Source: Salminus brasiliensis
Taxonomy: Eukaryota; Chordata; Actinopteri; Characiformes; Bryconidae
Assembly: GCF_030463535.1 (NCBI RefSeq)
Contig: NC_132887.1
Span: forward strand, 21,718,943 to 21,782,942
Reading direction: 5' to 3'
Length of the DNA stretch: 64,000 nucleotides
The notes beneath the pieces were generated by a model. The model searched no databases and had not been told where the DNA came from. It saw only the letters and a program-made list of their open reading frames with translations. Position 1 is the stretch's first letter. Each line of letters opens with the position of its first letter. Below are positions 59,001 to 64,000 of this stretch, in pieces. The translations under genes and the position numbers were made by a program.

Positions 59001-59319
59001 TCTCACAGTGCAGCTCGACTGAGGTATTTGAAGCCCAACATGTACCAAACACACTAGAGCCCACGCTGGCTTTGTTTTCAAGGTCATCGGGAGTTCGCTG
59101 CTGTTCATCCACGACCATACGGAGCGCGCAGAGGTTTGGCTCATCGACTTCGGGAAGACCACGGCTCTACCAGACGAACAGACGCTGGACCACTGGAGCC
59201 CCTGGCAGGAGGGGAACCGAGAAGACGGATATTTATGGGGCCTTGACAACCTCCTTCATACCCTCACCTCACTAAGCACGGAGTGTACACAACTGAGTGT
59301 TCGCACAGAGTGTTCCTAA
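35095..59319 (+). CDS. itpka: Inositol-trisphosphate 3-kinase A (7 coding exons, complete)
   Basis: Cytosolic kinase that phosphorylates Ins(1,4,5)P3 to Ins(1,3,4,5)P4, damping calcium release; in mammals it also bundles actin in dendritic spines. Seven exons join in frame to 1335 nt, 444 residues (human 461). The Ser-rich stretch near 107-130 ([15 protein letters not shown], then [10 protein letters not shown]) matches ITPKA. The basic, Trp-rich segment 138-163 is where mammalian ITPKA binds calmodulin. The kinase domain shows the family motif PxxxDxKxG as PNVMDCKMG (230-238), SSLL (370-373) and IDFGKTT (387-393). GVVERDGE and KADGT favour paralogue A over B or C. The start is the first ATG after an in-frame TGA at 35083. 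The N-terminal 100 residues are poorly conserved, so conservation of actin binding is unproven. Intron 1 is 14 kb and repeat-laden. Whether this is one of two teleost copies cannot be told. Confidence 0.95.
36040..36944. repeat. Degenerate flank of the itpka intron 1 minisatellite
   Basis: Irregular units built on GGAACCTTCAGAACAGTGTA with variable spacers (GATGGCAAGCTTAAAAACTG and others). These look like older, unhomogenised monomers. Confidence 0.8.
36945..39230. repeat. 48/39-bp minisatellite in itpka intron 1
   Basis: About 50 units. The long form is 48 bp (AACCTTCAGAACCGTGTAAA, ACATTAGAAAACTTGAGGAC, ATATTGGG) and the short form is 39 bp, lacking the AGAAAACTT part. Both are multiples of 3, so long frames are open on both strands (16-residue repeats such as [16 protein letters not shown] on plus; a 493-codon frame on minus at 36936-38417). 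Read as intronic repeat, not coding. Confidence 0.95.
40685..40985. repeat. Short 29-bp relatives of the same minisatellite
   Basis: About 9 units of GGAACCTTCAAAACAGTGTA plus AAACACTGG, roughly 29-31 bp. They share the AACCTTCAGAACAGTGTAAA core with the main array 1.5 kb upstream but lack the second half, perhaps an ancestral unit. Confidence 0.8.
40990..41051. repeat. (AT)n microsatellite
   Basis: AT run of about 62 bp directly after the 29-bp units. Confidence 0.95.
42240..42800. repeat. Dispersed repeats, unclassified
   Basis: 42240-42480 relates to segments at 30770-31085 and 52390-52640. 42590-42790 contains GACTCCGGCCGCTGATGGCA, matching the repeat near 2975. Family not identified. 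Confidence 0.45.
44108..44285 (+). mobile_element. tRNA-derived SINE
   Basis: Box A-like TGGCGCAACAGATAACACC and box B GGTTCGATTCT (about 44143-44153), then GTTGCTCTGGATAAGAGTGT and ATAAATGTAGA, the tail shared by many fish SINEs. It is in the sense direction of itpka intron 1. Confidence 0.8.
45856..46350 (-). mobile_element. Tc1/mariner-derived MITE, copy 1
   Basis: Reverse-orientation copy of a family with ends near CACTATATGGACAAAAGTAT and a body containing CAGTTCCACTGCTCCACAGC. Here it reads GCTGTGGAGCAGTGGAACTG and ends CCAATACTTTTGTCTATATA. Three more copies lie at 53.3, 54.5 and 63.0 kb. No coding capacity. Confidence 0.8.
47077..47900. mobile_element. Fold-back Tc1-like element
   Basis: Left end TTGCCTCTAAAAAGTATTCA and right GGGGGTGAATATTTATGCAA are the inverted ends. 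Arms 47461-47560 and 47694-47805 are inverted copies sharing GAGCTCCAGTCACTGGTTAA-type sequence and the first codons of a Tc1-like transposase (ATGAAGACAAA, MKTN). The centre keeps a piece of GTCAGGGGAT (KSGDG region) from both arms. A SINE has inserted in the left part. Confidence 0.75.
47233..47455 (-). mobile_element. tRNA-derived SINE nested in the Tc1 element
   Basis: On the minus strand, box A TGGCTCAGCAGTTAA (about 47425-47439) and box B GGTTCAATACT (47385-47395), then GGGCCCTTGAGCAAGGCC, typical of ostariophysan SINEs. It splits the Tc1 sequence, so it is the younger insertion. Confidence 0.75.
49565..49661 (+). CDS. itpka: itpka coding exon 2 (calmodulin-binding region)
   Basis: 97 nt, [20 protein letters not shown] then [12 protein letters not shown] plus one base. 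Acceptor GTCTCAACAG, donor GTATGA. WVQLAGH is the family entry into the kinase domain. Confidence 0.93.
49814..50027 (+). CDS. itpka: itpka coding exon 3 (PxxxDxKxG motif)
   Basis: 214 nt, from [20 protein letters not shown] to [13 protein letters not shown] plus AG of a split Arg codon. It holds the inositol-kinase signature. Acceptor TTGGCTGCAG, donor GTAGTG. Confidence 0.95.
53022..53050. repeat. (AC)n microsatellite
   Basis: AC dinucleotide run of about 29 bp. Confidence 0.9.
53272..53760 (+). mobile_element. Tc1/mariner-derived MITE, copy 2
   Basis: Begins TACACTATAAAGACAAAAGT then ATTGGGACACC; the body includes TCTTTCCACTAGATTTCAGA and CAGTTCCACTGCTCCACAGC. The right end is lost. Confidence 0.8.
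54485..54815 (+). mobile_element. Tc1/mariner-derived MITE, copy 3 (internally deleted)
   Basis: Begins TACACTATATGGACAAATGT; about 150 bp of the middle is missing relative to copy 2, and it ends in CACATCTGTGGTGGCAAATG. Confidence 0.8.
55359..55563 (+). CDS. itpka: itpka coding exon 4
   Basis: 205 nt, [20 protein letters not shown] through [20 protein letters not shown] to FRIEGIK, the inositol-phosphate-binding lobe. Preceded by a long T/C tract and CTCGTCAG; donor GTACCT. Confidence 0.96.
55564..57833 (+). other. itpka: itpka intron 4
   Basis: 2.3 kb. The last 380 bp carry a common ostariophysan dispersed repeat (57455-57770); the rest is AT-rich with no gene seen. Confidence 0.75.
57455..57770. 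repeat. Ostariophysan dispersed repeat
   Basis: GGTGGGTCATTCTCAGCACT, GCAGTAACACTGACATGGTG and CAGTGCTGCTGGAGTGTTTA are recognisable parts of a very abundant catfish/characin-type repeat. Class uncertain; non-coding. Confidence 0.6.
57834..57935 (+). CDS. itpka: itpka coding exon 5
   Basis: 102 nt, [20 protein letters not shown] then [14 protein letters not shown]. Acceptor ATTTCCAG, donor GTACGT, phase 0 at both ends. Confidence 0.95.
57936..58876 (+). other. itpka: itpka intron 5 with SINE/LINE-tail repeat
   Basis: 58147-58210 is the reverse complement of the conserved fish SINE/LINE tail (GCTCTGGATAAGAGCATCTG). It continues to about 58515 with a dispersed repeat (GGTGGGTCTTCAGTCTGCGT). 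No exon seen. Confidence 0.75.
58147..58515 (-). mobile_element. SINE/LINE-related repeat
   Basis: Minus strand carries GCTCTGGATAAGAGCATCTG and CTAAATGCCTTAAATGTAAA, the 3' tail shared between fish LINEs and SINEs. The adjoining 300 bp is a familiar dispersed teleost sequence. Confidence 0.6.
58877..58948 (+). CDS. itpka: itpka coding exon 6
   Basis: 72 nt, [20 protein letters not shown] then MKHE. Acceptor CCTTACAG, donor GTAAAC. Confidence 0.95.
59083..59319 (+). CDS. itpka: itpka coding exon 7 and stop
   Basis: 237 nt, [30 protein letters not shown], then [19 protein letters not shown] and a short fish-specific tail ending RTECS, TAA at 59317. It carries the SSLL and IDF catalytic motifs. 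Acceptor TTTTCAAG. Confidence 0.96.
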   Translation, partial: VIGSSLLFIHDHTERAEVWLIDFGKTTALPDEQTLDHWSPWQEGNREDGYLWGLDNLLHTLTSLSTECTQLSVRTECS

Positions 59320-62300
59320 TGAACCCTCCATCTAGTCTCCTGATGAGTTGGAGCGGAGAGAAGGACCTTTTCACAGTGTGCCATGGACAGATGTGATGTC
59401 ACGACCCCTCTATTCACAGGGTTTGACTGTAACTTCACCCAGCTTGTAAAGTCAGACTAGTTTCTGACTCATGTGTTTGTCTCGACTCATCTCTTAATGA
59501 GTCATTGTTCAGCAGAGCTGGTCTTAAATTCGAAAGGGTGCCTCTTATTTCTAGACATTAACTTAGTGTTAGCAAATCCCACCGCAGTGCACGAACACTG
59601 GAAACTTACTGTCAGCATCCACAATTCATAGAATCCAACAGCTATTATCAACACTATAATTACACCTCAGGGCTCACTGAAGACAGCCAACAGCAGAGCA
59701 TGTAGTTCACCATTAGTCTTAGTCCTAGTTGTTTTCGAGGGAGCGGATGATGGTGAGAAGAGATGGTAAAAGCTGGTTGCAGCATTAGCTTTTAGCCTAG
59801 CACAGATGCCTGCATGCTGTGTTTGAGCTCCCCTTCTGCGGACTCTTCGCTCTGGTTTGCGAAGAAACCTGTATTCAGATATCTGGCGGTGATGTTTTGT
59901 GGAGTATCAACACCATATTCGCCCCCGAAGTGGCTGTAGCGTTTTATTGGTGTTGCAGCTTTCGTATTGACAAAGCTTTCACTGGTGGACTGGGTTTGGG
60001 ATATACATTTTGGGTCAAGACAGTTGTGAAACTAATTTGGGGGTTTTCGAATGGGCTCGTCTTACAGGGCTGCTTTGGTTAAGCTGGATTTCCTTTTTGA
60101 AGGAGCAGTGTTTGAGGTTCGAGGTATGTCAGGTTTATGTACTGCACTCTTTTTATTAAACTATGGCTAAGATAAATGCAGTTCTCCATTCTAGGGCACC
60201 TTTAGGTACTGAGTAGCTACCTTGCAGGATCTATTAGCACAGATGCTAAAGTGTGTTAGGCTCTGTTCCTCTCTTTTTGGACTCTTTGACTAATTGCAAC
60301 ACAGTTCAGATACTGTCAGTGACATAATGCAATGACATTACACCCATAACGGAATTAATAGCTTAATTACTCATAAACAAAGGTCACTACGTCTGTTAAA
60401 ATAGCCAGTGAGTTCCAAAGCCTAGACAGTTTGTCACACATACATATTTCCCCTTAATATGCAAGCTGTGTGCAAGCTAACACTCACATTGCACATGAAT
60501 TCATTGACGTCACAATTCTGGCAACCACACCAAAGTACCCAGCACAAAGCGTGGTGGCTAAGTTGCTGTGGCTATATTTACCAACAGCTCGAGCTTCTGG
60601 TTTTAGTGTTGAGGTAGTGTGTAGTTTATAGTAGTGTGGACTTGCTTGTAGAAGGTATTGAGTAATGAATGATTGACTGGCTGAGAAATGTACATAGAAC
60701 AAACTGAACAGGGTTTGGGACATTTCTGACATTTTAATTGCTCCATAGGCAAAGACTGCTTTAACCCAGAGTTCCTGGTTTGGGCATGTTGCTGGCTGCA
60801 AAAGTCATGCCCAACCTCAGGCCTGTGAATAAAAGGCCATTCCCACGAACATGAGTAGGCACGTTGTTTTACGAAATGCTTTGAGACTTACAGATTTAAC
60901 ATGCCCTGGCCGATAGGCCGTTACGTAGTATTGTTCTCATAAGGAAAAGAACTCGCCCATGGCAGAGACTCCTCACCTAACTATCCACCAAAATCAGGTA
61001 AACGTGACAGCGTGCATCATAGAGAATGTGCACTCTATCAGTCCTGATATCTAATGCAGTTGCATTGTTTAAACGCCAAAGTTTACAAAAAGCCAACAAT
61101 CAATAACCCACACCAGCACGGCCATACCACGCTCCTCCCTTCTCCCAGCTCTCGTCTCATCAGTAGTCTTCTCTTCAATTTCAAATTTCGCTCAGAATAT
61201 CATCAGAAAAGCGAACCCAGTGCTGTTAAATCGAGCCGAATCCTGGGCTGGTTGCATCGTTAAGGCCCTAGCAAGTCCACTCACTACACCTTCTTCAGCC
61301 AAGAACAGCGCTGTGTTTTTCAGCCTTTGTTTTTTCAGCTCAAAGAGGTGTGAAATGAATCACTTGTTTGTGTGGCCTTTTTGGTTTTAGCACAAATGGA
61401 GACAAAACAATGCTTGTGATGACTGGTGTAATGTCTCTTGGCGGGTGTGCACTGGCTGAATGCTGGATATGACTCATGAGCAAAGTCCCCGCGATGAAGT
61501 GCGCTTGGAATACGAAAGCATGGCAGAATGCACGGTAGCTTAGTCATCCCTTCCAAAATTGTGCGCAGTGCGGTAAGACTACAAATAATAGCTAAATGCC
61601 CAAGCCACTAGAGCAATAACTGCTGTGATGCATTTCGGGCCCCATAAAAAAAGATATTACACTGGGCCCCACCACTCGAACAGTCTTGCCAAAGTAGTAC
61701 ATTTTTAGGGTCCCTGTCAGTCACAGGCCCGTAGAATCATCCTAGCTCTCTCTCCCCCCATGCGGCGGCACCCCGGGGTGCTGTAGGGGCTGTAGGGGCC
61801 TTCAGCCTTTCCAACCTGCCGCCACCCGTCTCAAGCACTCTTAAAGCTGTTGTAGTCCAGTGGTGATGAAAGCCAGGCACGAGATCGACTACCTGTCCCA
61901 CGTCAAACCGAGTGAAATCAAACTGCACTGACCCCATGGACACGTTCTGGTCACCCGTGTCTTCATTTTGTCAACGTTTTGCTTCACTTCATCGGTTTTG
62001 GAGGACTGATGTCCAGCACGGTTTGGACGTTTCCCTGCTCTGTGCTGTTAAAAGGAGAGTCATTAGCATTAGCCTCATAGTCCTTTCAGGAGGTTCCATA
62101 TGACTGGTCATGCTAAAACCTCCTTGGAGAACTTGATAACATGGATTGGCCGGCTGATGGCACCATCTTTGACTTGGAGGTCACCAGCCTCTCAGGGCTG
62201 TTGCTCAGTCGTTGTGTGTTTAAAAAAGGTTTGAATTAGTAGAAGGAAACTAACAGGATTAGAGGAAGAAGGGCTTTAAAAAATGTTGGATCCCCGTTAG

Positions 62301-62975
62301 GGTAGATTTAACCAGCCAAACACGGCCCTCTTCTACAGAACCTGGTAATTATCTGGTGAAGTGTGTTTGGGCAGGAAAATCACCAACTGTGCTGGACTCC
62401 TGCAGGACTGCCACTGAAATATTTAAAAGTGTGGGTGGGTGGGTTTACATAGGTTTGTGGGTTTTGATGACGAGGCCCCTGAAGATGGGTTTTTTTTTTT
62501 TGTTTTTGTTTTTTTCCTACTTGAAGATCAAACTAATATGCAATGAATCAGTATGTGAACAGGAACTATTAGTGTTTTTACTGATGATTTTAGAGGTTTT
62601 TGCAAAGAACGGTATTTGTGAGTAATTGTGTTGATTGATCTGAAGACTTTACTAAGTTTCTGTGGTGTTCAGCATTAAGTGTGAGGACATGGGAGGAGAT
62701 TTTTGCATTTCTGTATTTCTATCAAAGTATTTTCCAGGACAAATCGGACAAATTCTACCTTGAAACACTATGGGTTTTAGGGATCAGGTGAAAGTATTTC
62801 TTGTCACAGAATGTATATATTTTAAAGTTTCTCATAAAAATCATGAAAAATGAACTGTTGCCCTGTCTTTTTTAGAAAAAAAGGCCATCACAGGAATCAG
62901 GTGAAGTTTATCCACTCTGGGTTTACTAATGAATTGTAGAAGGTGAATGGATAATGGGATGCTGGGATCGATGTA
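59320..62975. other. 3' flank of itpka, no further gene supported
   Basis: Probable itpka 3' UTR followed by intergenic DNA. Open frames at 59819-60082 (+) and 61737-61943 (-) have no splice context or recognised family. 61640-61780 resembles a dispersed repeat rich in GGGCCCC. Confidence 0.55.
60828..60833 (+). terminator. itpka: Candidate itpka polyadenylation signal
   Basis: AATAAA about 1.5 kb past the itpka stop. An ATTAAA variant also occurs near 60156. Which is used, if either, cannot be decided from sequence. Confidence 0.3.
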
Positions 62976-63402
62976 TATATGTATAGACAAAAGTTTTGAG
63001 ACACTTCATCCATTGTTTCTTCTGAAATCAAGGGTATTAAAAAAAGAGTTCGGTCTCTACTGTCTAGGGAAGAAGGCTGACTACTAGACTCATTCCAAAA
63101 ATATTGAATGAAGCACCAACCATCATTCTAGGGAACACAGTTCCACTGCTCCACAGCTCAATGCTGGGGGGCTTTATATCCCTCTAACCTATGCCTGGAT
63201 TTAGGCATGACGCCAATAGGGTCATGTTTATTAGTTCCAGAGAATCCTAGTCCATTTATTCTATTGGCAGTACTTCTCTACAGGGACTAGACGAGCTGTG
63301 TGTGTGTATTTGCACATATGTGTTGCAGCAATGGGTGCAAGTTGAAGTAGCTAAATGTGTGAAATAGAAGGTGTCCCCACAAACATTTGGACATCCAGTG
63401 TA
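62976..63402 (+). mobile_element. Tc1/mariner-derived MITE, copy 4 (both ends)
   Basis: Starts ATGTATAGACAAAAGTTTTG and ends CAAACATTTGGACATCCAGT then GTATA; the body has CAGTTCCACTGCTCCACAGC. The best end-to-end copy on the plus strand. Confidence 0.8.
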
Positions 63403-64000
63403 TATAGGCTCTACCCATTTACCCTTTTACACTTTATCACAATCAGAATCATAGCTTTTAATAAAAACAAACAGTTTTTATTTCAGTGGTCTAGGATCAC
63501 TTAGGAGAAGCCCCAGATAGCTCCCTCCTATGGAATAACATTTTTTCCAGACTTGGAAAAGAACCAAAGAACTTTCCAACAAAATCTACTTTGCCCTCTT
63601 GTGGTTACTGAAGATGCTGCAAATCCTCTCATAAACTGTAGGCATTCTGCAGCCTGTTGGCAGTGATAAAGTTACAATAATCAAATAACCAAACAAACAG
63701 TGTACATATGAAAATACTGTGTAGCTACATACTGTAATTGTTAGTCCAGAGTAAAATCTATATGGATTTCAATATGAACGTACAGTGTTCATTTTCCTGG
63801 TTAAAAGTAAAGGTAATTCTATCTATCGTCCCAATAAAGATGCAGATGTATCTGTAATAAAGAGAAAGAAAGATGCAAATGAAACAAACAAAATAAGTCA
63901 AACATTTCTTTGCAAGTATACGGCGTTACAGATAAGCTACGAGGTTCAATATATAGTCTGAAAAAGTCCACTTTAAATGGCAGCTGAAAAATGTAGAACT
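63403..64000. other. Intergenic, nothing recognised
   Basis: AT-rich sequence without coding, RNA or repeat signals that I can support. Confidence 0.5.

Noticed and set aside
59819-60082. 87-codon plus-strand frame after itpka
   Set aside because: It lies in the probable itpka 3' UTR or flank, with no homology or conserved start context.
61737-61943. Minus-strand frame with QFDFTRFDVGQVVDLVPG
   Set aside because: Looks protein-like but has no recognised family and adjoins a GGGCCCC-rich dispersed repeat; too short to call.

Overview
The window is nuclear DNA of a ray-finned fish, probably an ostariophysan. The evidence is two split vertebrate genes with GT-AG introns, several Tc1-like transposon fossils, tRNA-derived SINEs with the tail shared by fish SINEs, an L2/CR1-type LINE fragment, long dinucleotide runs and large intronic minisatellites. 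The species cannot be named from this sequence. No prokaryotic or viral gene organisation is present.

Two protein-coding genes can be reconstructed completely, exon by exon. IVD (isovaleryl-CoA dehydrogenase, mitochondrial leucine catabolism) lies on the minus strand: 12 coding exons between 32641 and 16868 encode 416 residues. itpka (inositol-trisphosphate 3-kinase A) lies on the plus strand: 7 coding exons between 35095 and 59319 encode 444 residues. They are head to head, with about 2.45 kb between the start codons. The itpka side is a GC-rich, CpG-dense promoter/first exon. The two genes share no pathway; they are simply neighbours.

Layout: 1-16.8 kb is intergenic and repeat-rich. It holds CA runs, a probable solo LTR with a 5-bp target duplication (3803-4500), a 45-bp-unit minisatellite (5.64-8.30 kb), a GC-rich stretch with good minus-strand splice donors (8.3-9.2 kb), Tc1 fossils at 10.0-10.8, 11.1-11.5 and 13.1 kb, and a second LTR-like element (11.6-12.0 kb). 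16.8-32.7 kb is IVD; its introns carry a LINE fragment, a 3.5-kb array of 40-bp units with higher-order structure, and Tc1 debris. 32.7-35.1 kb is the divergent intergenic region, containing an imperfect tandem duplication and a short palindrome. 35.1-59.3 kb is itpka; its 14-kb first intron holds a third minisatellite (48/39-bp units, 36.9-39.2 kb), two SINEs and a fold-back Tc1 derivative. 59.3-64 kb is 3' flanking DNA with further transposon copies.

No previously unknown gene system was found. The most unusual items are the three large coding-like minisatellites, two fold-back Tc1 derivatives whose arms contain transposase sequence, and a GC-AG intron in IVD required by the reading frame. 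Homology calls rest on recognised motifs and recalled family sequences; no database search was run.
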